Source: Enterobacter kobei
GTDB taxonomy: Bacteria > Pseudomonadota > Gammaproteobacteria > Enterobacterales > Enterobacteriaceae
Direction of reading: 5' to 3'
NCBI RefSeq assembly: GCF_018323985.1
Contig: NZ_AP024590.1
Location: 2,356,001-2,420,000 of the forward strand
Length of the DNA: 64,000 nucleotides
Made by a program: the position numbers and the translations under genes. Each line of letters opens with the position of its first letter. The stretch's first letter is position 1. This document shows, piece by piece, positions 52,919-62,132 of the stretch. Under the pieces are notes generated by a model. It was not told where the DNA came from. It saw only the letters and a list, made by a program, of their open reading frames with translations, and ran no database searches.

Positions 52919-53959
52919 TTAACTCATTTCCATCACTGACTGGCGAGGCGTGAGCTTACCAATTATCGGTGGCAGTTCCGTTTCGCGAAGCGGACGACCT
53001 TCAACGATGCTTTTAATGCGCTGTACGCACTGGTGCAGGAGGGGTTCCATAGGCCAGGAAATGCAGGTCAGTTGCGGGTATAACTGCGTGGCCAATGGTG
53101 AGTCCTCAAGACTGAGCAGGGAGACTTCCTGAGGCACGGCAATATTGAATTCCCGGAACAGGCGCATGGCTTCCGCAGCATAAGCATCGCGTTTAACTAC
53201 GATGGCAGAGAACTTGCTAAGACTATTAATAAGCGTCAACAGCGCGCGTTCGACGCTCTCATTGGCTGCTAATACCAACTGGCGATTAAACGGATAAGAG
53301 TAGTTCTGCAGCACGTTGCGATAACCTTCAACCATTCGCTTGCTTGCGTCATCCGTCTCGTTATCGATAACCAACGCGATGTTGCGATGGCCTTTACCTA
53401 TCATGTAGCGGCATGCGCTCTCCGTAGCAAAGGCGAAATCGTAGCCCAGACTTTTCGCATCCACCACGGGGCGGTCGAAAGAAATCACGTTTTCGCCACT
53501 GCCCGGTAAAACCGGTCCGAACACCACAACGGCGGCGCATTGCCGTTGTAAATCATCTACAAAAGCTGCCTGTTCGATGTCATTATCCACATACTGGACG
53601 ATCAGCGTTTTGTTGAGCACTTTCATTGCGCGCGCAAACGCGGGAAGTATACGCGCGCCACTGCTTTCATCACGTGAGGAAAGCACCACGCCGATATGGC
53701 TTGATGATTGACTCGCCAGGTTTTGCGCGGCAAAGCTGGGGCGGTAGTTGAGTTCTTCTACGGCCCGTAATACCGCCTCACGGCTCTCTTCGCGAACACC
53801 TCGGGTCCCCGTTAGCACGCGGGAAACCGTTGCTCTGGAAACATTGGCTAGTCGAGATACATCATCAATCGTTGGCATAGCGTTTTCTGCGTGGTGAGTT
53901 TTCATCATCTTAACATAACCCTCCCGAAGAATCGTCCCGTCGCCGGTCATGACGCTCAT
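52919..53959 (-). CDS. LacI-family repressor of the mannan/glucomannan locus
   Basis: 346 residues from an ATG that overlaps the ROK kinase stop (ATGA). An internal ATG at 53908 has its own GGGAGGG and would remove 17 residues. The helix-turn-helix is MPTIDDVSRLANVSRATVSRVLTG, followed by a ribose/galactose-type sugar domain. The GGAAAGCGCTTTCC palindromes before both arms of the locus are typical of this subfamily. It probably releases them when an oligosaccharide phosphate binds. Confidence 0.85.
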   Translation of the reverse strand: MSVMTGDGTILREGYVKMMKTHHAENAMPTIDDVSRLANVSRATVSRVLTGTRGVREESREAVLRAVEELNYRPSFAAQNLASQSSSHIGVVLSSRDESSGARILPAFARAMKVLNKTLIVQYVDNDIEQAAFVDDLQRQCAAVVVFGPVLPGSGENVISFDRPVVDAKSLGYDFAFATESACRYMIGKGHRNIALVIDNETDDASKRMVEGYRNVLQNYSYPFNRQLVLAANESVERALLTLINSLSKFSAIVVKRDAYAAEAMRLFREFNIAVPQEVSLLSLEDSPLATQLYPQLTCISWPMEPLLHQCVQRIKSIVEGRPLRETELPPIIGKLTPRQSVMEMS

Positions 53960-54861
53960 GCCTCGTTGGCATTCAGCCGGGGAAGCCAGGCTGCGCCACG
54001 AACGCCGCTGGCGTCGCCAAAGCGCGCCGGAACAATGCGCGTATGGCAGGTTTCAGAAAAGAGATAAGGGATAATAGCGACAGGCAGGTCATCATATATT
54101 CTGCTGACATTCGACAATCCGCCTCCTAACACAATGACCTGGGGATCCAGAATATTGATGACTGACGCCAGGCTACGGGCAAATGCATCAATAAAATGCC
54201 GCCAGTGTTCGCGCGCCTTTGGATCTCCCTGTTCTGCAGCGTTGATAATTTCCTGAGAGGTCAGGTTTTCCGGGAAACGACGGGCAAAACCGGTACCGGA
54301 AATAAAGGATTCAATACAGTTGTGCTTGCCGCAATAGCAGGGTTGAGCGGGGCCGTCAATCGCTGGTGTGTACCCCGGAAGCGGGTTGTGCCCCCATTCA
54401 CCAGCAATGGCATTTGGACCTTGTAACAAATGCTGGCGCACGGCGATCCCGCCGCCACAACCCGTACCGATAATCACTCCAAATACGGTGTCAGCCTTTG
54501 CACCAGCGCCGTCAACCGCTTCAGAGAGAGTAAAACAATCAGCGTCGTTGGCAATCCACACCGGCTGGTGGATGCGTGCGGCAAGATCGGCTTTCAGATC
54601 GTGGCCATTAAGAACAAGGCAGTTGCAGTTTTTGATGAGCCCCGTTTGCGGGTCGATTGCGCCAGGCAGTCCGATCCCTACAGTGAAGGGTTCCGGGCTA
54701 GCCGCGCGGGCCTCATCAATAAGGCTCACCAGATGTAGCATAAATTCAGCGTAACTTTCTTTCTGAGTAGGCTGGCGCTTACGCCAGAGATAATCGCCTT
54801 GAGCTGAAAGCAATACTGCCTCCATTTTTGTGCCGCCGATATCCAGTCCAAGATAATGCAT
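53956..54861 (-). CDS. ROK-family sugar kinase (fructokinase/Mak-type, GmuE-like)
   Basis: 301 residues from the ATG at 54861 (GAGGAT upstream; an in-frame start at 54876 has none). ROK signatures: MHYLGLDIGGTKMEAV phosphate loop, GIGLPGAID, the catalytic Asp in IANDADCF and the zinc motif GHNPLPG...CYCGKHNCIESFISG. ROK kinases phosphorylate hexoses with ATP. In the Bacillus gmu operon a ROK protein (GmuE) occupies the same role beside the PTS, so free mannose or fructose is a plausible substrate. Confidence 0.85.
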   Translation of the reverse strand: MHYLGLDIGGTKMEAVLLSAQGDYLWRKRQPTQKESYAEFMLHLVSLIDEARAASPEPFTVGIGLPGAIDPQTGLIKNCNCLVLNGHDLKADLAARIHQPVWIANDADCFTLSEAVDGAGAKADTVFGVIIGTGCGGGIAVRQHLLQGPNAIAGEWGHNPLPGYTPAIDGPAQPCYCGKHNCIESFISGTGFARRFPENLTSQEIINAAEQGDPKAREHWRHFIDAFARSLASVINILDPQVIVLGGGLSNVSRIYDDLPVAIIPYLFSETCHTRIVPARFGDASGVRGAAWLPRLNANEA

Positions 54862-54904
54862 ACAATCCTCGGTCAAAAGAGAGGCCGAAGCCCCTCTGCT
54901 GTCG

Positions 54905-55219
54905 TTACGCCTGATGTGGGCGTGTGCGGTAAATGTGAATAAGTTCGGTCACCAGCTCTTTGGCCAGAATGGAGGTCATGAGGTGGTCTTGTGCATGCAC
55001 CATCACCAGCGTCATTTTTGTTTTCCCTTCGCCTTCATCAGCTTCAATGAGTTGGGTTTGAACAAGGTGCGCTTCGCGGGCAAAATGTGTCGCCTCTTTC
55101 ATCCGTTGATCTGCGGCTTCAAAATCACCTTGCTTTGCGCAACCGAGAGCTTCATAACACAGGCTGCGCGACTGACCCGCGTTAATGATGATGCCCATAA
55201 CTTGTTCTTCTAATTCCAT
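54905..55219 (-). CDS. PTS EIIA component, lactose/cellobiose family
   Basis: 104 residues, all-helical, with the active His75 in LVMVHAQDHLMTS. Typical features: GIIINAGQSRSLCYEALGCAK at the N terminus and an acidic His-rich middle. It passes phosphate from HPr to EIIB of the same locus. It lies between the EIIC and ROK genes, 23 nt after EIIC. It resembles ChbA/GmuA in size and motif. Confidence 0.9.
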   Translation of the reverse strand: MELEEQVMGIIINAGQSRSLCYEALGCAKQGDFEAADQRMKEATHFAREAHLVQTQLIEADEGEGKTKMTLVMVHAQDHLMTSILAKELVTELIHIYRTRPHQA

Positions 55220-55242
55220 GTTTTTTCCTCTACGTTCAACTT

Positions 55243-56565
55243 TCAGGCGGATTGAGCCGCATCTTCTGCATGTTCAACCGCGTTTTCATGCTCTTGTTCC
55301 AGAAGCTGTTTTTCGTAGGCTTTCAGGAAGGGGAAGTACATGACGGCAGATGTCACCATGCATATCAGGCACAGGATCACCGGACTGAAACTCCAGTTGG
55401 CTGCCCATGATGCGCCAATAGGTGCAGGTGTTGTCCATGGCGTCATCGATACCACACGGCTGACTACATCGAGATCCAATGCAAACCATGCGAAAGTGGC
55501 ATTGACCATCGGAACCAACACAAACGGCAGGAAAAACAGGGGATTCATAATGATGGGCGCACCAAACAGAATAGGTTCGTTAATGTTAAATATCCCTGGT
55601 ACCACGCCCATTCGTCCGATGGTCCGCAAATGGATGGCTTTACTGCGCAGCAAAAGGAAGGCCAGCGGCAGTGTCGAGCCAACGCCGCCGATAAGCAGGT
55701 AATGATCCCAGAACCCCTGAACATAAATATGCGGGATTGCTTGACCCGCGGCGATTGCCGCCTGATTGACGGACAGGTTTGCCATCCAGAAAGGGTTCAT
55801 GATACCGGTAACAATCAGCGCACCGTGGATACCGGCAAACCAGAGCACCTGGCACACCAGCACCGAGAGGAGCACAGCGGGGAGCGTATCGGACGCGGCA
55901 ACCAGCGGTTTCACCAGCGACATAATCGCTTCGGGAATAATCATCCCCAGTTGCGCTTCAATAAGCAGGTTCAGCGGATGCAGCGTGAGGACGATTGCCA
56001 GTACCGGGATGAGGATCTCAAACGAGCGTGCGACGCCGGTTGGGACCTCTGGCGGCAGGCGGATGGTAATATTGTGTCGCTTCAGGAAGGCATAAAGTTC
56101 AGTGGAGTAAATAGCCACCAGAATAGCGGTAAAGATCCCCTGACCGGAGAAGTAGGCCGTTGAGATCTGCCCGTCCTTCAATGGCGCAGCGACAAGTAAA
56201 AAGGCCATTAAAGAAAGCATCCCGGCGGTAAGTGCATCGAGATCGTGGTGTTTGGCCAGGCTTGCGGCAATCCCGACGGAAATAAAGATCGTCATAATCC
56301 CCATGCTGAAGTTAAAGGGCAGCATGAGGGCTTCACGATGATCAAGCGAGAATTGCAGCCATGCCCGGGCAAAGCCCCAGGACGTGTCAGGTGAGAAGGG
56401 GGGGAAGATAAATACCAGCATAAAAGAACCCACGATCATGAACGGCAGAGCGGTAATGAAGCCGTCACGAATGGAGGTAACATATTTTTGCTGGCCGACG
56501 GCGCCCGCCATCGGAGTAATTTTCTTTTCGATAACCTGAATAAGTTTTGCGTACAGAGAGCTCAT
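55243..56565 (-). CDS. PTS EIIC component, cellobiose/mannobiose family
   Basis: 440 residues with about ten hydrophobic segments. Family motifs include YVTSIRDGFITALPFMIVGSF, GLWFAGIHGAL-type WFAGIHGALIVTGIMNPF, and NINEPILFGAPIIMNPLFFLPF. This is the membrane channel that binds the disaccharide and, with EIIB, delivers it phosphorylated. It follows EIIB after 14 nt. A second related EIIC (57061-58332) is on the other arm. Confidence 0.9.
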   Translation of the reverse strand: MSSLYAKLIQVIEKKITPMAGAVGQQKYVTSIRDGFITALPFMIVGSFMLVFIFPPFSPDTSWGFARAWLQFSLDHREALMLPFNFSMGIMTIFISVGIAASLAKHHDLDALTAGMLSLMAFLLVAAPLKDGQISTAYFSGQGIFTAILVAIYSTELYAFLKRHNITIRLPPEVPTGVARSFEILIPVLAIVLTLHPLNLLIEAQLGMIIPEAIMSLVKPLVAASDTLPAVLLSVLVCQVLWFAGIHGALIVTGIMNPFWMANLSVNQAAIAAGQAIPHIYVQGFWDHYLLIGGVGSTLPLAFLLLRSKAIHLRTIGRMGVVPGIFNINEPILFGAPIIMNPLFFLPFVLVPMVNATFAWFALDLDVVSRVVSMTPWTTPAPIGASWAANWSFSPVILCLICMVTSAVMYFPFLKAYEKQLLEQEHENAVEHAEDAAQSA

Positions 56566-56579
56566 AGGGTTTCCCTTCG

Positions 56580-56891
56580 TTATTTGTTATCTATCAGGGA
56601 CAGGGCGAAATCGAGAACGGCGCCCCCTTTCTGCATTCCGTAATCCATCATGTTGATTGGTTCAACGCGGATCCCGTATTTATCGGCTTGTTTCTGTAGA
56701 TCGGTTTGCATGTACTTCACCTGTGGTCCAAGCAATACCACCTGGTAGTGACCTACCTTCTCGGCAAATTCGGCAACGCCATACGCTTTGATTTCCGCTT
56801 CCAGGCCACGCTTGTGCGCTTCATCGACCATTTTTTTCACCAGCAGGCTGGTAGACATTCCGGCAGAACAACACAACATGATTTTTTTCAT
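56580..56891 (-). CDS. PTS EIIB component, lactose/cellobiose family
   Basis: 103 residues; phosphorylated Cys8 in LCCSAGMSTSLLVKKM. The loop after it, GVAEFAEKVGHYQVVLLGPQVKYM, fits ChbB-type EIIB proteins. First gene of the leftward operon, with AAGGAGACG before the ATG. It receives phosphate from EIIA and transfers it to the sugar bound by EIIC. Confidence 0.92.
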   Translation of the reverse strand: MKKIMLCCSAGMSTSLLVKKMVDEAHKRGLEAEIKAYGVAEFAEKVGHYQVVLLGPQVKYMQTDLQKQADKYGIRVEPINMMDYGMQKGGAVLDFALSLIDNK

Positions 56892-56939
56892 AACGTCTCC
56901 TTTGAATTAATGGCTGGAATATAGTCACCACGGAACAAA

Positions 56940-56989
56940 ACGGAAAGCGCTTTCCGTTTATGGATAAGGTAATTGTGACCATGATCACT
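56940..56989. promoter_or_regulatory. LacI-type operator and CRP-like site between the divergent arms of the mannan locus
   Basis: ACGGAAAGCGCTTTCCGT (56940-56957) is a perfect 18-bp palindrome. TGTGA-N6-TCACT (56974-56989) follows as a CRP-like site. The same 14-bp core recurs at 58444-58457. Binding by the LacI repressor encoded at 52919-53959 is inferred. Confidence 0.75.
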
Positions 56990-57060
56990 TGAGAGCACCT
57001 TTCACTTTGTATGATTGTGCGCGATCATTCCTGCTATTCACGAACTACTAAGGTCGAGTT

Positions 57061-58332
57061 ATGAACATTCATTTGATGAATGTTGCTGTGGATTTAATAG
57101 AGCAACGCCTCACACCAGTAGCGAATATAATCACTAAGAATCAACACATTACAGCGATGCGAGACGGCTTTACTCTTGCGATGCCTTTTGTCATCGTGGG
57201 GAGTCTGATGGTGCCAATGCTGTTTCCACCGTTCGCCATTTCAAACGCCTCGAGATTTGGGTCTTTTTATCTGTTGCTGCGTCCGATGTTGTTACCAACC
57301 TTTGAGCTGACGCTCGGCCTGGTGGCGTTGATTGTTGCATTTGGTGCAAGCGCCAGCCTTGCCAAGCAATATCACTTACCGGAACGGCTGTGCGGGCTCA
57401 CCGGATGTCTCGCCTTTCTGCTGTTTATCGGCTTTCGGGATAATGGCGCGACGAATGTTTTTCTGGGGGGAATGGGGCTCTTTACTGCCTTAATCTCAAG
57501 CGCATATTCGATTGAAATAATAAGGTTTTTTTATAAGAAAGGGTGGTGTATTCGTTTGCCGGAGGAGGTGCCGGTGATGACACGGAATGGCTTCCAGCTA
57601 CTGATACCGCTGCTGGTGATTATGCTCTCCATCAGCGTGATGAATGCCGTGATGCTGCAGACGACCGGACAAATTTTGCCGCAACTGATTGGGGAAGCAT
57701 TACGTCCGCTTATTGTGGCGTCGGATACCCTTACGGCGGTGCTTATCTCCTTGTTTCTGTGTAATCTTTTATGGTTCGTTGGCATTCACGGTGCCTTGAT
57801 CATAACGGGTATCATGAACCCGTTCTGGCTTACCTATCTGTTTGAAAATCAGCGAGCCCTGGCCGCTGGAGAGGCGGTGCTGCCCCATATTTATCTCCAG
57901 GGGTTCTGGGATTTTTATCTGTTGATTGGCGGTATCGGCTCAACGCTGCCACTGGTATTTATGGCAATGCGAAGCCGCTCAAGGCAGTTGAAGAGTGTGG
58001 GAAAAATTGGTCTTTTGCCTTCACTATTTAACATTAATGAGCCGATATTGTTTGGCTTCCCCGTCATTATGAACCCGGTTTTTTTACTGCCCTTTGTTTT
58101 TGTCCCGCTGATAAACGCCTGTTTAGCCTGGTATTTGACGCAAATGGGTATCCTCGACAGGGCCGTTGCAATGCTGCCATGGTCAATGCCTTCACCGCTG
58201 GGTGCTGCATGGTCGGCTAACGGTAGCTGGAAGAATATGTGTATGTGTCTGTTTGCCTTTTTCAACGCATGGATGCTTTATCGGCCATTCTTTAAGGTTC
58301 ACGAACGTCAGCTGATGCAGCTGGAAAAATAA
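57061..58332 (+). CDS. second PTS EIIC component, cellobiose/mannobiose family
   Basis: 423 residues with the same signatures as the first EIIC (AMRDGFTLAMPFVIVGSLMV, LLWFVGIHGALIITGIMNPF, NINEPILFGFPVIMNPVFLLPF) but clearly diverged. No EIIA or EIIB accompanies it, so it must share those of the leftward operon. It may widen the range of oligosaccharides taken up. The ATG has no strong ribosome site (GGTCGAGTT). Confidence 0.85.
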   Translation: MNIHLMNVAVDLIEQRLTPVANIITKNQHITAMRDGFTLAMPFVIVGSLMVPMLFPPFAISNASRFGSFYLLLRPMLLPTFELTLGLVALIVAFGASASLAKQYHLPERLCGLTGCLAFLLFIGFRDNGATNVFLGGMGLFTALISSAYSIEIIRFFYKKGWCIRLPEEVPVMTRNGFQLLIPLLVIMLSISVMNAVMLQTTGQILPQLIGEALRPLIVASDTLTAVLISLFLCNLLWFVGIHGALIITGIMNPFWLTYLFENQRALAAGEAVLPHIYLQGFWDFYLLIGGIGSTLPLVFMAMRSRSRQLKSVGKIGLLPSLFNINEPILFGFPVIMNPVFLLPFVFVPLINACLAWYLTQMGILDRAVAMLPWSMPSPLGAAWSANGSWKNMCMCLFAFFNAWMLYRPFFKVHERQLMQLEK

Positions 58333-58346
58333 CGCTCCTCTTTCTG

Positions 58347-58371
58347 TTTCTGCCCATTCCTCGTGGGCAGA
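58347..58371 (+). terminator. hairpin after the second EIIC gene
   Basis: TCTGCCCA and TGGGCAGA form an 8-bp stem about 15 nt after the EIIC stop. No U tract follows; partial termination or mRNA stabilisation is possible. Confidence 0.4.
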
Positions 58372-58380
58372 AGCTTGATT

Positions 58381-58457
58381 CGTGACATCCATCACAAAAA
58401 TATTCTGAAAGATCTTAAATTTGTGATTCAATCCGGCAAAGACGGAAAGCGCTTTCC
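58381..58457 (+). promoter_or_regulatory. CRP-like site and LacI-type operator before the porin gene
   Basis: CGTGA-N6-TCACA (58381-58396) matches nine of ten CRP core positions. GGAAAGCGCTTTCC (58444-58457) is the same 14-bp palindrome found between the divergent arms. The porin-mannanase-glycosidase group thus has its own, co-regulated promoter. Confidence 0.75.
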
Positions 58458-58540
58458 ATTAACGGATGTACATTTCCATTTTTGATCCTTACATTTCCCC
58501 TGCACGTTTAACCGTGAAAATAAAAATTCAAAGGGAACCT

Positions 58541-59878
58541 ATGCAAATGTTAATTAAATCAATACCTCTGTCCTTGATTACCCTCACTATCATCAGCGGC
58601 TATGCCAGCGCCGATGAGAAATATGATTTTGCACTCCACGGCTATTTGCGCTCGGGGATCCTCGCTAATAGTGATGGAAACCGGGTGGATTCAGTGGGAC
58701 TGATGCCCGACGGGAAATGGCGTCTGGGGAACGAAGAAGATACCAAGATTGAGCTTATCCCGACGGTCACGCTGAAATCGGATACAGGCGCTGTGGCCCG
58801 CGTCCAGGCCAACCTGACACATCAAACCAAATGTACCGCAGACTGGAACTGTACCGACGATGACGGTAAAGAAACCCAGTTTCGCGAAGGTTTTGCTGAG
58901 TTATCACATCTCGACTTTGCTCCGGATATGACTTTCTGGGCGGGTAAACGTTACAGCAGCTCCAATCTTTCCAGCCACCAGTTCGACTGGGAGTATATTC
59001 AATACAACGGAACCGGGGGCGGGTTTGATAACCTGGATTTAGGCTTTGCGCGCTTTGACGCCGGCGTTTATGCGTTTACCACCACTGATGAAGCCAAAGC
59101 CTACCCCGTGGATCGGGGGGATCAGGGATACCCTGACGATTACTCGCTTAACCTCTGGTTTAAAAAGATCGGCGGTACCGGGCTGGACGTTGAGCTCATT
59201 GGCCACCATATGAACCGCAACGAAAACCATCCCACTTCTACTGAAAAAGGTTACGGCGTGACGGCGCTGTATAACGTCGACAGTTTTTATGGGCTGACTG
59301 ACGGCAATTCCCGCCTTGTTTTCCAGTACGGTAAAGGGCTCGCTGCCGCTGACTCACTGGGTAAAAACGGCTGGGGTTGGGCAAACCTTGAAGACACCCA
59401 GTCCTGGCGCGTGATTTTGGATGGCATGGCCAGTCTGGGCGAAGTCGAGGTGTCGACCTTTGCGTTTTATCAGAAAGACAAAAATTACCGTTGGTGGACA
59501 AGCGATGATGACGGCTGGGGACGCTCCATGTGGGTGGCGGGTATCCGGCCGTATCATCAGATAACGAAGAATTTCGCCATGCAATATGAAGTGGGTTACG
59601 AATATCTGGATGATAAAAACTACATGGGGGTAAACGGCAAAGGGAAGGGTGGCCTGACCAAGGTGACCATTGCGCCGACGCTCACCTTCGATTCTGGATT
59701 CTGGAGTCGTCCACAGCTGCGCTTCTTTGCCACGTACGCCAAATGGGATAAAGGCGTCTCGGATGCGATGGACAGAAATTACGACTGGAGCACCGGTACC
59801 CTTAGCCCGGGGGGATACTCTCGCAGCGGGGATACCGATACGCTGAATTTTGGTGTACAGGCTGAAGTCTGGTTCTGA
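58541..59878 (+). CDS. LamB/BglH-family outer-membrane porin
   Basis: 445 residues from the ATG at 58541, which has AAAGGGA 4 nt upstream; an in-frame start at 58466 would add 25 residues without a signal. Signal peptide MLIKSIPLSLITLTIISGYA then SADEKYDFALHGYLRSG, the N-terminal strand of maltoporins (FHGYARSG in LamB). It ends AEVWF. The GKRYSSSNLSSHQFDWEYIQYNGTGGG loop corresponds to the constriction-side region. It probably admits manno- or gluco-oligosaccharides. Confidence 0.85.
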   Translation: MQMLIKSIPLSLITLTIISGYASADEKYDFALHGYLRSGILANSDGNRVDSVGLMPDGKWRLGNEEDTKIELIPTVTLKSDTGAVARVQANLTHQTKCTADWNCTDDDGKETQFREGFAELSHLDFAPDMTFWAGKRYSSSNLSSHQFDWEYIQYNGTGGGFDNLDLGFARFDAGVYAFTTTDEAKAYPVDRGDQGYPDDYSLNLWFKKIGGTGLDVELIGHHMNRNENHPTSTEKGYGVTALYNVDSFYGLTDGNSRLVFQYGKGLAAADSLGKNGWGWANLEDTQSWRVILDGMASLGEVEVSTFAFYQKDKNYRWWTSDDDGWGRSMWVAGIRPYHQITKNFAMQYEVGYEYLDDKNYMGVNGKGKGGLTKVTIAPTLTFDSGFWSRPQLRFFATYAKWDKGVSDAMDRNYDWSTGTLSPGGYSRSGDTDTLNFGVQAEVWF

Positions 59879-59889
59879 GGAGATAAGAG

Positions 59890-62084
59890 ATGGCTTTCCC
59901 GATTCGAAAACTTCTGATCGTCTCCTTACTGTCTGCGCTGGGAAGCGCGGGGGCACTGGCGGCGGAACAATCCCATTTTGAACATTTTATTACTCGTGAT
60001 GGCGCTGCGTTAAAAGACGGCAATCGGCTCTTTCGCTTTGCCGGGATCCATGCCCCGGAGTTGCATCGTATAGAGGATGACGCGAGAGGAACCTGCAAAG
60101 CGGATCCGCGCGGTTGGGGGCAATATTTCAAATGGCCTACTGCTGAAGAGCAAGAAAACTGGATTAAAGCCCTGGTACAAACGGGTGCTAAAGCACAGCG
60201 CGTGTATGTGCTATCCGTTCAGCAGGAAAACGACGCGGCCTGCGGACGTGAAACGCATATCCTGTCACCGGAAACGCCTGACGGCATGCCGCGGCTGAAT
60301 GAAGTGGCAATGAAAGTGTATGACAACATGATTGCTGAAGCGGATAAGCAGGGGCTTCGCCTGATCCTGCCGTTTATCGATCACTGGTGGTGGTGGGTGG
60401 GAGAGAACAGCTTGCCGCGTTTTATCATGAAAAACCTGAGGATTTTTATCGGACGGACAGTAAAACCTACCAGGCTTATCTTGACGTGATCCGTCAGGTA
60501 ATAACCCGTACTAACACCATTACGGGACGCCATTACTACGATGAAAAGGCGATTATGGCGTGGGAAACGGGTAATGAGCTGGAGGACACTAACGCCGATT
60601 TTCTTCATCAGACATCAGCCTGGATCCGTAAATGGGCACCCCATCAGCTTGTCGTCGATGGGACTTATAAAAAGGTGAATGATTTTGCGCTCAGCGATCC
60701 GAACGTAGACATAATCAGTAATCACTATTACACCAATGCCAATAACAATCATCCCGAGCAGGTGCGTAAAGATCTTGCGGCGATAGGCGGCAAAAAAGTG
60801 TATCTGGTCGGCGAATTCGGTCTGCTCGATCAAAAAGACCTTAACGCTATCATGCAGTCCATTGTCCATTCCGAGGTCAATGGTGCCCAGGCTGCAGGTG
60901 GCTTTATCTGGGGTTTTCGCGGTCATCGGCATGATGGCGGTTTTTACTGGCACAAAGAATTTACCGGGCACTATAGCTACCATTTGCCAGGCTTCCCGGG
61001 TGAGGGGAAAGCTAACCAGGAGATGGAGGTTGTCACTCTGGTACGAACTGCCGCGGCGCAAATGGATGGTCAGAGCAAAGCGCCAGCCCTGCCGGTACCG
61101 GAAGCACCGAGATTGCGCGAGAGCAATTCCCCCTTTGCTATTAACTGGATGGGATCACCCGTTGGGCGTTATTACGACGTAGAAAGAGCGGTGGAGCCAC
61201 AGGGCCCATGGACACGCGTCGGAAAGGGCATATCAGACGGCAAAAATGAATGGGATCCGTCGACAATGAGTCTTTTCCGCGATGACTATCGCAGCCTGAC
61301 ACTCGGCCAGACTTACTACTATCGGGTCATCGCTAAGAATGAAAGTGGTCAGTCAGCACCTTCAAACGTGATTCGCCTGAAGCATACGCAGAAAAACCTT
61401 CCACCGGTTGTCACTCTGCAAGACATGCTCTCCACCACTGTCGATAAAGGCGTTCAACTCAATGCGGCCTTACAGGATGACAATCTGCCTGACCCGAAAG
61501 TCAGCGTAGCGTGGAGCCATGACGGTAAGAATAACGTTCACTTCTGTGACAGCAGCAAAAAGGAAACCCGAGTCTGGTTCTCCGCGCCGGGTAACTATGC
61601 GTTGACCTTTACTGCTGATGATGGGTTGCTGGAAAGCAGCAAAACGATAAATGTCAGCGTGAAGCCCGCTGTGAGGCCTGTACCGGCAGATTATTGCAGC
61701 TTTGGCAGCGGGACTATGGACGTTAGCAAGGGAACACTTAACTCCATTAAAAGTGAAAAAGACACTTTAGTCATCGGAGAAGACGGTTTCCTCGGTCCTT
61801 TCGCTCATGACGGAGACAGCGTGAGCTGGCAGGTTAACGCTCCCTGGGACGGTAAATTTGCCCTGCATGTGAAATTTAACGGTAAATGGGGGAGCAAGAA
61901 AAACTCGTTCATTGTGAATGACGGAACGCCAATTAGCATTGAATTCCCGCAAACGGATGAGAAGGGCCAGACCATAGTCATTCCTGTTACGCTCAGAGAG
62001 GGGGCAAACACCATCAGTTTTGGTAAGTTCGCTGGCGACTGGGGATACATGTTCATCAAATCCATTGAAGTTACTGCAGAGTAG
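59890..62084 (+). pseudogene. secreted GH5 beta-mannanase-like enzyme with FN3-like and C-terminal binding modules, frameshifted
   Basis: The first frame encodes a signal peptide (MAFPIRKLLIVSLLSALGSA then GALAA) and the start of a GH5 barrel, ending at 60489. The second frame continues from IDHWWWW(G)GREQLAAFYHEKPEDFYR to 62084. Adding one G in the GG-rich tract at about 60396 joins them into 731 residues. Catalytic Glu residues lie in AWETGNEL (acid/base) and YLVGEFGLL (nucleophile). FN3-like, PKD-like and beta-sandwich modules follow. It resembles endo-1,4-beta-mannosidases. Real inactivation or a sequencing error are both possible. Confidence 0.75.
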
Positions 62085-62091
62085 TTATTTT

Positions 62092-62117
62092 GCTGCCCTT
62101 CTGGGGCAGCTTTTTTT
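62092..62117 (+). terminator. intrinsic terminator between the GH5 and GH1 genes
   Basis: GCTGCCC-TTCT-GGGGCAGC followed by seven T residues, 7 nt after the GH5 stop and 16 nt before the GH1 start. GH1 expression therefore needs read-through or a promoter not visible here. Confidence 0.85.
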
Positions 62118-62132
62118 CATTCAGGAGGCATT

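Noticed and set aside
60380..60400. Programmed ribosomal frameshift in the GH5 gene
   Set aside because: No slippery heptamer, no downstream pseudoknot that I can see, and GH5 enzymes need no frameshifting. A G-run indel is the simpler explanation.
60387..62084. GH5 second half as an independent gene with its own GTG start
   Set aside because: The start lies inside the barrel just after IDHWWW, so half a catalytic domain would be missing. A frameshift in one gene explains both parts.
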